Source: Bacteroidota bacterium (GTDB lineage: Bacteria; Bacteroidota; Bacteroidia; Bacteroidales; Lentimicrobiaceae). Taken from it: 64,000 nt of DNA. Both the position numbers and the translations under genes were made by a program. Under the pieces are notes generated by a model. The model was not told the origin of the DNA. It searched no databases and was given only the letters and a program-made list of their open reading frames with translations. Where the stretch lies: positions 54,913 to 118,912 of the forward strand of contig WSXX01000015.1 of NCBI GenBank assembly GCA_009773515.1, written 5' to 3'. Below, in pieces: positions 1 to 6,990 of this stretch; position 1 is the first letter of the stretch, and each line of letters begins with the position of its first letter.

Positions 1-1
1 C

Positions 2-283
2 CACATCAGCGATTCCTGGTATTTTCTGACTCATATGTTTCAGGATGTGCAATTTCAGCTGAGGGGAAACAGATTAATTTTTGATTCATCCGGCTTTTTA
101 ATTGCAATGTTTGCTTTCTTAATTGTTATTGTTACTGAAGCCATGCAGGAAAATGGTGTTGATGTGGCTGGCAAATTTCTCCGGAAACCGCGGATTATCA
201 GATGGTCAGGTTATTACATTATGATTGCATCTATTTACTATTTCAGTGGCATTGGCGATACCTTTGTTTATCTTCAGTTTTGA
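2..283 (+). CDS. MBOAT family O-acyltransferase, C-terminal end (partial)
   Basis: The reading frame is open from the left edge, so only the last ~93 residues are visible. The end contains hydrophobic segments (around residues FLIAMFAFLIVIVTEA and GYYIMIASIYYFSG) and a closing stretch typical of AlgI/DltB-like membrane-bound O-acyltransferases, which move acyl groups onto exported polysaccharides. The next gene starts 11 bp downstream and encodes an SGNH-like protein, the usual partner of such enzymes. The active-site His lies outside the window, so the family call rests on the C-terminal pattern and the neighbour. Confidence 0.7.
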   Translation, partial: HISDSWYFLTHMFQDVQFQLRGNRLIFDSSGFLIAMFAFLIVIVTEAMQENGVDVAGKFLRKPRIIRWSGYYIMIASIYYFSGIGDTFVYLQF

Positions 284-294
284 AAAGCTTGACT

Positions 295-1257
295 ATGACA
301 ACAAAAACCCTGTCAAAATATTTCTTTAAGGCGCTGCTTTTTGCGCTGCCCGTTTTAATCTATGTTGTTTTTATAATTGTAGTCGATCCATACAATTTTA
401 TTGGTCTCTTTAAGGTTATTGACGATAAAGACAAGTTTCGTGTGGTTCAACGAACCGATGAAAGCAGCCCCCGCGGAAATATTTTATGGAAAACCGTTGC
501 ATTCAAGAAAAATCCTACGCCCAATATTATAATCGGCGATTCACAGGGAAAGGATATTGATGTAAGTATCATCAAGAAAAACACCGGAGAGGATTATTTT
601 AACTTCTGTGCTCCCGGTGCCAGTTTTACAACCATTTTTAAAACATTCTGGTTTGCTGCTGAACAAACCCGCCTTGAAAAAGTCTGTTTTCAGCTGGCAT
701 TTATGAATTATAATTTGGAAAGAGAATATGATTTGTGGCACTTTGCCGGCAATTATTTTAAAAGGCCATATGAGTATTTTACCACCAAAGAGATATTTTT
801 CGATGCAGTTGCTAATGTTGCCTGGGCTGTTACCCGCGATAAACGGATAGTTTCACGTTCATATGAATTTCTGCCTCCCGGCGAAATGGAGGAACTTGCC
901 CAATTCCGGCTCGATCTCTTTTTTAGCAAATATTCTTATCCTGAACCCTATAAAGATGAGCTTCGCAAAATTGTGAAATATTGCGATGAAAATAATATTG
1001 AATACAGTTTCCTGATATTGCCGGTTTACAAAGGGGTGGATGAACATCTGGCAAAAAATAATCTGTTCGATGATAAGCTGAAGTTTAAAGAAGACATTTA
1101 TTCTATGGGCTATACCTATGATCTCGATAAACTTTCAGGACTTAAAAAAGACCGCTTTAATTTTATTGATTATTTTCACCCTACTCAAAAGGTGATGGAC
1201 TCACTCACAGGCATTGTCTGGGCGGCAGATACTACGAAATTACAGGCAATAAACTGA
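295..1257 (+). CDS. SGNH/GDSL-like exported protein, probable partner of the MBOAT acyltransferase
   Basis: I start this 320-residue protein at the ATG at 295 (MTTKTLSKYFF), because the open frame upstream overlaps the MBOAT gene. An N-terminal hydrophobic segment (about residues 12-30) would anchor it or act as a signal. A GDSQGK motif supplies the Ser of an SGNH-type hydrolase or acyltransferase. DYFHP near the C-terminus fits the DxxH catalytic block. Proteins of this layout (AlgJ/AlgX-like) work with AlgI-type MBOAT proteins in O-acetylating extracellular glycans. The substrate cannot be told from the sequence. Confidence 0.65.
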   Translation: MTTKTLSKYFFKALLFALPVLIYVVFIIVVDPYNFIGLFKVIDDKDKFRVVQRTDESSPRGNILWKTVAFKKNPTPNIIIGDSQGKDIDVSIIKKNTGEDYFNFCAPGASFTTIFKTFWFAAEQTRLEKVCFQLAFMNYNLEREYDLWHFAGNYFKRPYEYFTTKEIFFDAVANVAWAVTRDKRIVSRSYEFLPPGEMEELAQFRLDLFFSKYSYPEPYKDELRKIVKYCDENNIEYSFLILPVYKGVDEHLAKNNLFDDKLKFKEDIYSMGYTYDLDKLSGLKKDRFNFIDYFHPTQKVMDSLTGIVWAADTTKLQAIN

Positions 1258-1268
1258 CTTGGCTGAGT

Positions 1269-2732
1269 TTAATACTTTGATTTTTTTCCGGCCGAATTAA
1301 AGGTGAGATTTGTATCGAAAATTACCTTTTGAGGTATTTTATAGGATGCCAGATTTTGTGCACAAAACTCACGGATCAGCTCTTCTGAAAATTGCGGCAG
1401 ATCCGATTCATTCACAAAAACAGTTGCTTTTATTGATTCCCCGGTTATTTCATCGTGTTCCGACGAGATTGTACAATCAATTACCCCCGGATAGGTTACT
1501 ATAATGGCTTCAATTTCTTTGGGACTGATTCTTATTCCTCTTACCTTGATGATTTCTTTTGCCCGCGATTGCATAAAGATATAACCCTCCTCATCAACTG
1601 TGGCCATGTCGCCGGTGTATAGCCAGCCGTTTCTGATGGTTGCAGCGGTTGTTTCAGGATCCTTAAAATAGCCTGCCATTACATTGTCGCCCTGCGCAAT
1701 TATTTCACCGACTTGTCCGGGCTGTACATTTTCGCCATTTTCGTCAACTACCCTGAGTTTAACATCCGGAATTCCCCTTCCCAGAGAGCCGAGCTTGCGG
1801 GGCAAATCTTCGGGTGGCAGAAATGACAGTCGGGCTGTGGCTTCTGTTTGTCCGTACATCACGTAAAACTTTATGTCGGGGAAAGCTTCGGTAAATTCCG
1901 TAATAAATGCATTATGTAATTTTCCGCCTGCCTGCGTAACATAGCGCAAGGTGTGAAACTTTGTGGTTTTGAAGTCGCGGGTTTTACGGAGAAGAATCTG
2001 GAAATGACTTGGAACTCCTGCAAATCCTGTGCAATTGTATTTGTTGAGATCGTTGATGACACTACCGATAAAAATGAATGAATTATTCATGTGAACCGCA
2101 CCTCCAACCCGAAGGTGTGTGTGCAGCAACGACAGCCCGTAACAGTAATAAAACGGCATCACCACCTGAATAATATCGGAAGGAGTCAGTTTCAGATACT
2201 GGATGATTGAGCTGGTATTTGCAATGATATTCCGGTGGGTTATCATTGCACCTTTTTGCTCGCCGGTTGAACCGGAAGTAAAGATAATTTCAGCCAGGCG
2301 GTGCCTGTCAAATTGCTGATCAGGAATTGCAAATTCTTCCGTTTCCGGGGATTCGCACCAGCTTTTTACACTTTCATCATCAAAAACCTTGAAGCCATAA
2401 GACGCAAACCTTGCCTGGTAACGTTTGCTGACGAATGCCAGCGTGGAACCTGTTTTTTCGAGCACTTTATCCAGATTCTCCAGCTCAATGGCCGGATTTA
2501 GCGGAACACAAACATTGCCCGACTTCAGAAGCGCCAGATAAGCCGTGATCAGAAAAACGGAATTTTCGCTGAGAATCAGTACGTAATTATTTTCGCCGTA
2601 AGCTTTACGGAATTGATCTGCTACTTTGACTGCTCTGCTGAATAGTTCAGGAAACCTGATGCTGTCATTCCCAACAACGGCTTCTTTGTCCATGAAGCGG
2701 GAATGTTCAAAGAAATAGTCAAAGACGTTCAT
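1269..2732 (-). CDS. AMP-forming acyl-CoA synthetase / ligase
   Basis: A 487-residue member of the ANL superfamily, which activates a carboxylic acid with ATP and transfers it to CoA or a carrier thiol. The P-loop FTSGSTGEQKGAM, the A5-type YGQTEATARL, the A7-type YTGD and the hinge/A8 region KEIIKVRGIRISPKEIE are all present. The C-terminal catalytic Lys lies in NSAGKKSKY. It is shorter than long-chain fatty acyl-CoA synthetases (about 550-600), closer to short/medium-chain or acyl-ACP ligases. It converges with the SGNH gene and lies 10 bp downstream of nadE on the same strand. Substrate unknown. Confidence 0.85.
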   Translation of the reverse strand: MNVFDYFFEHSRFMDKEAVVGNDSIRFPELFSRAVKVADQFRKAYGENNYVLILSENSVFLITAYLALLKSGNVCVPLNPAIELENLDKVLEKTGSTLAFVSKRYQARFASYGFKVFDDESVKSWCESPETEEFAIPDQQFDRHRLAEIIFTSGSTGEQKGAMITHRNIIANTSSIIQYLKLTPSDIIQVVMPFYYCYGLSLLHTHLRVGGAVHMNNSFIFIGSVINDLNKYNCTGFAGVPSHFQILLRKTRDFKTTKFHTLRYVTQAGGKLHNAFITEFTEAFPDIKFYVMYGQTEATARLSFLPPEDLPRKLGSLGRGIPDVKLRVVDENGENVQPGQVGEIIAQGDNVMAGYFKDPETTAATIRNGWLYTGDMATVDEEGYIFMQSRAKEIIKVRGIRISPKEIEAIIVTYPGVIDCTISSEHDEITGESIKATVFVNESDLPQFSEELIREFCAQNLASYKIPQKVIFDTNLTFNSAGKKSKY

Positions 2733-2742
2733 AAAACGATGA

Positions 2743-3729
2743 TTAGATCAATGGGAAATAATATGGATTGGCCCGAAGATAATCTGTTGTTTTTTTCTTT
2801 CTGGCAAAATTTTCAAAGATCATCTGAACTTCTTCAGCCGACATTCCCATTACTTCTCCTACTTCAGTGGTTGAATAACCGTTTTCGAAGCCATACCACA
2901 TCGGGTCCATAATTTCGAAGGGAAGCTGATAGAAAAATTCTTCCTGGGTTTGCTCGGCGCTGTAAGTGTCGGTGGTTGGAGTGCGTTCAATAATTTCGCG
3001 GGTAACGCCCAAAAAATCAGCCAATTGATAAACCTGAGTTTTGTAAAGGTTTGCCTGCGGGTAAAAATCAGCACCACCATCTCCGAACTTTACAAAAAAT
3101 CCCTGGTCTATTTCATGTTTGTTGGCTGTACCGATGACCATGTAATGCATCATTTCAGCATAATAATAAACCATCGACATGCGGCAGCGCTGCTTGAAGT
3201 TTGAAGCAGCCACGATTTGCAGATATTCTTTCACCGGAATGATTTTGCTCTGCGAATTTCCGTCTTTGTCAATTACGGTAAGGTAAAACAGCGGAGGAAG
3301 CTTTTGGTCAAGTCCTGTTTTATTGATGCCGATTTTAGATTTATCGGTTACCGGATTAAAATCGGGGAACACCCTTTTGATGGCTTCATCGCGGCGTTCA
3401 TAACATTTGAATCCTTCCAGCGCCGGACGGATGTTTTCAACAATATGTGGTACGCCGAACTTTTTTGCCAGGCGTTCTGCCAAACTCTCACTGTCGGGGC
3501 TTGAATCTTTTTCGGGCATCATCACCCCAAAAACCCTTTCGGGGCCGATATATTTTGCAGCCAGAGCCATGGAAACCGAAGAGTCAATGCCTCCGCTTAT
3601 TCCAACAACGGCACCCCGGCGTTTGTATTTTACAAATATTTCTTCTTTCAGCAAATTGCCCAAATGATCGGCCAGTGCCTCAATGTCTCTGATTTTAAGG
3701 ATGTCTTTGGAAAAGGGAGGTTTGGTCAT
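2743..3729 (-). CDS. nadE: NAD+ synthase (ammonia-type)
   Basis: Amidates nicotinate adenine dinucleotide to NAD+, the last step of NAD synthesis. The PP-loop motif GISGGIDSSVSMAL is near residue 45, and the substrate-binding block GTANKHEIDQGFF and GDGGADFYP follow. No N-terminal glutaminase domain is present. At 328 residues it is longer than the usual ~275-residue bacterial NadE; the extra length is in the middle (around KSKIGINKTGLDQKLPP). A TATATTTG -7-like box on the minus strand at 3771-3764 gives a short leader. It precedes the acyl-CoA ligase gene by 10 bp. Confidence 0.92.
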   Translation of the reverse strand: MTKPPFSKDILKIRDIEALADHLGNLLKEEIFVKYKRRGAVVGISGGIDSSVSMALAAKYIGPERVFGVMMPEKDSSPDSESLAERLAKKFGVPHIVENIRPALEGFKCYERRDEAIKRVFPDFNPVTDKSKIGINKTGLDQKLPPLFYLTVIDKDGNSQSKIIPVKEYLQIVAASNFKQRCRMSMVYYYAEMMHYMVIGTANKHEIDQGFFVKFGDGGADFYPQANLYKTQVYQLADFLGVTREIIERTPTTDTYSAEQTQEEFFYQLPFEIMDPMWYGFENGYSTTEVGEVMGMSAEEVQMIFENFARKKKTTDYLRANPYYFPLI

Positions 3730-3763
3730 AGGTTGAAAATTTATAATTATCGGGGTTATTTTA

Positions 3764-3771
3764 CAAATATA
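3764..3771 (-). promoter_or_regulatory. -7 box (TATATTTG) upstream of nadE
   Basis: On the minus strand this octamer matches the Bacteroidota TAnnTTTG -7 consensus and lies about 35 bp before the nadE start. No clear TTTG -33 element was seen at the expected spacing. Confidence 0.45.
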
Positions 3772-3920
3772 AACACTTTGAAAGATAAAATGCTTTTGGT
3801 GTTAATACTTTTTTTTTTGTGAACTTTACTAGTCAGCCGCTGCATTGCTGTTTGTTCAATAACAGATATCAGAGAGCATTGTTTGGTATTTTGCAAAATG
3901 TGAACTGCTTTGCCCTGATT

Positions 3921-4583
3921 TTATTGTTCTTCCCATTCGCGGTAAAACTCTTCCAGATAAGTCAGCATAAACTCATGTCTTCTTTCTGCCATCTGCCTTG
4001 CAGTTTTGGTATTCATAAGGTCTTTTAATAAAAGCAGTTTTTCGTAAAAATGATTCAGGGTAGGAGCGGAACTGTTTTTATAGGTTTCCTTGTCCATATT
4101 CAGGTTGGGCGCAATTTCGGGGTTGTAGATTTCGCGGTTTTTGTGACCTCCATAATTAAAAGTGCGTGCGATTCCAATGGCTCCCAGCGCATCCAGGCGG
4201 TCAGCATCCTGAATAACATCCAGTTCAGGTGATTTAAACTTCTGTGATTCATTTCCGCCTTTAAATGAAATATTCTCAATGATCAGAATCACATGCCGGA
4301 TAATTTCATCAGGAACATTCATTGATTTCAGAAAATCTCCGGCAATCTTTGGTCCCAGCGATTCATTTCCACCATGAAATTTTGAGTCTGCAATGTCGTG
4401 CAATAAAGCACCCAGTTCAACCACAAGTATATCCACAGGTTCAGTAGCGGCAATTCTACGGGCAGTCTTCCATACCCTGTAGATATGCCACCAGTCGTGT
4501 CCGCCTTCAGCACCGGCAAGGGTAGTTCGCACAAATTCAATTGTTTTGCTGATCAGGCTTTCGTGGTCATCCATTTTAATCAT
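3921..4583 (-). CDS. HD-domain phosphohydrolase (YedJ/YpgQ-like)
   Basis: A 220-residue metal-dependent phosphohydrolase of the HD superfamily. The metal-binding pattern is visible as HDWWH near residue 30, the HD pair in ALLHDIADSK, and a downstream QDADRLDALGAIG block, which is the order in YedJ/YpgQ-type proteins. Some of these act on nucleotides as pyrophosphatases. A second Met (MDDHES, at 4574) is an equally good start. It is divergent from nothing and is followed by ~190 bp of gene-free sequence. Confidence 0.8.
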   Translation of the reverse strand: MIKMDDHESLISKTIEFVRTTLAGAEGGHDWWHIYRVWKTARRIAATEPVDILVVELGALLHDIADSKFHGGNESLGPKIAGDFLKSMNVPDEIIRHVILIIENISFKGGNESQKFKSPELDVIQDADRLDALGAIGIARTFNYGGHKNREIYNPEIAPNLNMDKETYKNSSAPTLNHFYEKLLLLKDLMNTKTARQMAERRHEFMLTYLEEFYREWEEQ

Positions 4584-4650
4584 TGTCTGAGTGTTTTCGG
4601 AAAGCTAAAGTAAGAAAAATTGTTTCTTTAAGATTTACGAGCAAGCTGAA

Positions 4651-4681
4651 ACAAAAACAGCCCGCCATTAACGGCAGGCTG
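4651..4681 (-). terminator. Terminator after folE
   Basis: On the minus strand a CAGCC...GGCTG stem with an inner GCC/GGC (one mismatch) is followed by TTTTTG, 25 bp after the folE stop codon. Confidence 0.7.
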
Positions 4682-4705
4682 CAGATGATATTTTTCTGCG
4701 AACCA

Positions 4706-5371
4706 TCAGTTTCCGTGCAACCTTGAACCTATAAGGTGAATAAATTCTGCCCGGGTTTTATCCACCAGAAAAGCTCCTGTAAAATCAGAAGTTGTGGTTA
4801 CCGAGTTTTGTTTTTGAATTCCCCTCATGCTCATGCACATATGCTGGGCTTCAATTACCACAGCCACGCCAAGTGGTTTCAGTGTATTGTTGATGGCATC
4901 TTTTATCTGGGTAGTGAGTCGTTCCTGAACCTGAAGACGGCGTGCAAAAGCATCAACAACCCGCGGAATTTTGCTTAATCCAACAATATGTCCGTTTGGG
5001 ATATAGGCAACATGTGCCCTGCCAAAGAAAGGAATCATATGGTGTTCGCACATCGAGTAAACTTCAATGTCTTTCACCAGCACCATTTGCCTGTAATCTT
5101 CTTTAAACATAGCCGATCTTAGAATATCTTCAGGCACAAGATCGTAGCCGTGTGTGAGAAACTGCATGGCTTTCGCTACACGCTCAGGTGTTTTTTCCAA
5201 ACCTTCCCTTTCAGGATCTTCACCAATAAGTTTCAATATTTCGCGGTAGTGCGTTGCCAGTTTCTTTATGGTTTTCTGATTGTAGAGATCGCGTTTTTCG
5301 TAACCATCTCTTATCTGGTAATCATCCATCATGTTTTCGATGATCATATCTTTTACAATTTCACTGCTCAT
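4706..5371 (-). CDS. folE: GTP cyclohydrolase I
   Basis: Converts GTP to 7,8-dihydroneopterin triphosphate, the entry to folate, biopterin or queuosine precursors. The 221-residue protein has the zinc ligands Cys108 and His111 ([12 protein letters not shown]) and Cys179 ([10 protein letters not shown]), plus the GLSKIPR active-site block. The N-terminal ~30 residues are a poorly conserved extension. It is separated by only 3 bp from the PTPS/QueD-like gene upstream, so the two are surely co-transcribed and act in sequence. A hairpin terminator follows. Confidence 0.95.
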   Translation of the reverse strand: MSSEIVKDMIIENMMDDYQIRDGYEKRDLYNQKTIKKLATHYREILKLIGEDPEREGLEKTPERVAKAMQFLTHGYDLVPEDILRSAMFKEDYRQMVLVKDIEVYSMCEHHMIPFFGRAHVAYIPNGHIVGLSKIPRVVDAFARRLQVQERLTTQIKDAINNTLKPLGVAVVIEAQHMCMSMRGIQKQNSVTTTSDFTGAFLVDKTRAEFIHLIGSRLHGN

Positions 5372-5374
5372 GGC

Positions 5375-5797
5375 TTAGTTTTTTTGAGATCCGTAATATT
5401 CAACGAAGTTTCTTTCAGTTTCAAAAAGTTTAACACAATGCAGCTGAGCGCCGGCTTTAAGAATGGGTGCTTCAAGCTGTTCCCATATCGCAATGGCTAA
5501 ATTTTCTGATGAAGCAAGTTTTTCGGCCATAAAATCAACTTCCAGATTTACATTTTTATGGTCCAGTTTATCAACTACAAAAAGGTTGATGATTCTGCTC
5601 AGTTCTTTGAGGTTAATCAGAAATCCTGTTTCCGGATTTACCGGACCTTTCACAGTAACAAACAACTCATAATTATGCCCGTGCCAGTTAGGGTTTGAGC
5701 ACTTGCCAAATACTTCCAGGTTTTTTGCATCATCATAATCAGACCTGAAAAGCCTGTGTGCGGCATTAAAATGTTCTTTGCGGGTGATGTAAATCAT
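5375..5797 (-). CDS. 6-pyruvoyl-tetrahydropterin synthase / 6-carboxytetrahydropterin synthase (QueD family)
   Basis: Uses the FolE product dihydroneopterin triphosphate. Zinc-binding His residues are seen in HFNAAHRLF and in the HGHNY motif, and the catalytic Cys is in GKCSNPNW. I start at MIYITRKEHF (5797); an ATG 21 bp upstream (5818) is possible but adds residues outside the fold. Next to folE it could make 6-carboxytetrahydropterin for queuosine (QueD) or a pterin cofactor. No queC/queE genes are nearby, so the pathway is open. Confidence 0.88.
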   Translation of the reverse strand: MIYITRKEHFNAAHRLFRSDYDDAKNLEVFGKCSNPNWHGHNYELFVTVKGPVNPETGFLINLKELSRIINLFVVDKLDHKNVNLEVDFMAEKLASSENLAIAIWEQLEAPILKAGAQLHCVKLFETERNFVEYYGSQKN

Positions 5798-5976
5798 TTC
5801 ATTGAGTTTATATTCCAAAAGTAAGAAATTACCTGTTCCTCTGAAATAAAAAAGTGTTTAATTTATTTTCAATAATATTAAACAGAATATACCGGGTAAT
5901 GTTTCACCCGGAGGGGTTTATTTTCGGGATATATTGATTTCAATAAGGCCGGTTCTGCCTACCACACTATATCTTT

Positions 5977-6369
5977 TTAACGGGAAATCTGATTGTTTCT
6001 GGTAAGTCTGATAAACTGCATGACTTCGAAAAAAGTAAAAATTGTGTAAAGTACAAAGAACCCAAGGATGAAATTTACTGCATCGCTGCGGTAGCTTAAG
6101 CCATATACAAGGATGATAATCAGGTAAACAAACATTCTGATAACCGTGTGGGCCAGAAATCCTGTAACAAATCTTTTGGGTTCGTTTATCGCTTTTTTTT
6201 GAAGTATGCTGAACGAAAGTATAGAACTGCCGAGGAAAAATGCCAGCACAAACGGCATAACAGGGCTAAACCATTCAGGCACAAATTGCCATGCAATTGC
6301 CATAAGGGCTGCAGCTGCAAAGGTAAGAATCAGTATTTTTTTTAGATAGTTGCGGAGTTCAGGGTTCAT
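5977..6369 (-). CDS. Small membrane protein, ATP-synthase-associated AtpI-like
   Basis: A 130-residue protein with four predicted membrane helices (about residues 12-28, 36-52, 68-90 and 96-115). Its start overlaps the stop of the AtpZ-like gene by 4 bp (ATGA), so they are translationally coupled. In Bacteroidota a protein of this type normally sits between atpZ and atpB, hence the inference of a role in F-type ATP synthase assembly. Here no atp structural gene follows; 158 bp without genes and then the PTPS gene come next. Confidence 0.55.
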   Translation of the reverse strand: MNPELRNYLKKILILTFAAAALMAIAWQFVPEWFSPVMPFVLAFFLGSSILSFSILQKKAINEPKRFVTGFLAHTVIRMFVYLIIILVYGLSYRSDAVNFILGFFVLYTIFTFFEVMQFIRLTRNNQISR

Positions 6370-6602
6370 TTATTTTTGTCTTTTTTTATAACCTCCCTTA
6401 CCAGAAGCCAAATGGCTGCAAAAACCGAAAGAAGGGATAAGGTGATTGTAAAAACAGGGAATTTTATGTTGAGAAATGAATCGAGTTTGAAACCGCCCAG
6501 GGTTCCGGCAAAGATTATAATGCCTGCCTGAATTGCCAGCGCAGAGTATTTTGCATAGGAAGCAAAACCTTCAGGTTTATTGGTCTGCTGTGATTTTGTC
6601 AT
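6366..6602 (-). CDS. AtpZ/AtpI-family membrane protein
   Basis: A 78-residue protein with two membrane helices (SALAIQAGIIIFAGTLGG and FTITLSLLSVFAAIWLL), the size and pattern of AtpZ/AtpI proteins linked to c-ring assembly or Mg2+ supply of F-type ATP synthase. I choose the ATG at 6602 (MTKSQQTNK), because the longer frame would overlap the bactofilin by ~95 bp. With this start the overlap with the bactofilin is 26 bp. Confidence 0.7.
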   Translation of the reverse strand: MTKSQQTNKPEGFASYAKYSALAIQAGIIIFAGTLGGFKLDSFLNIKFPVFTITLSLLSVFAAIWLLVREVIKKDKNK

Positions 6603-6969
6603 CAAACAGGGGTTGATCCGGTCTTCTGCTGTCCATCTGACAAGTGCCTGTAAATCTGGCGCCGGGCTCAATGGCGAGTTTGTCGGTGTATATTTCGCCG
6701 GTAACCAGTGCTGTTGCCTTAAACGAAAGGAGCTCCTTAACCCTGATCGTTCCGTTTACTTTTCCTTCAATATCCGCATTTATGCAGATAATTTCACCTT
6801 CAACTGTGCCTGTGGAGCCGAGTATAACCTTTCCGCCGGCATTGATTGTGCCTTTCAGGTTTCCGTCAATGCGGATATTTCCGTTTGATTCAATATCGCC
6901 GGTAATAGATGTTCCAGCCTGAATGAGGTTGGCCGATTGAGGAGGTTCAGGAATGGTAATTTTTGCCAT
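6577..6969 (-). CDS. Bactofilin (polymer-forming cytoskeletal protein)
   Basis: A 130-residue protein with the right-handed beta-helix signature of bactofilins: Gly/Ile-rich turns such as SITGDIESNGNIRIDGNLKG repeated through residues 20-110. Bactofilins polymerise without nucleotide and scaffold cell-wall or envelope machinery. It lies 21 bp downstream of the PorW-like lipoprotein gene and overlaps the AtpZ-like gene, in the porW-bactofilin-atpZ order seen in Bacteroidota. Confidence 0.88.
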   Translation of the reverse strand: MAKITIPEPPQSANLIQAGTSITGDIESNGNIRIDGNLKGTINAGGKVILGSTGTVEGEIICINADIEGKVNGTIRVKELLSFKATALVTGEIYTDKLAIEPGARFTGTCQMDSRRPDQPLFDDKITADQ

Positions 6970-6990
6970 AATTATTGGTTTTGGACAATC

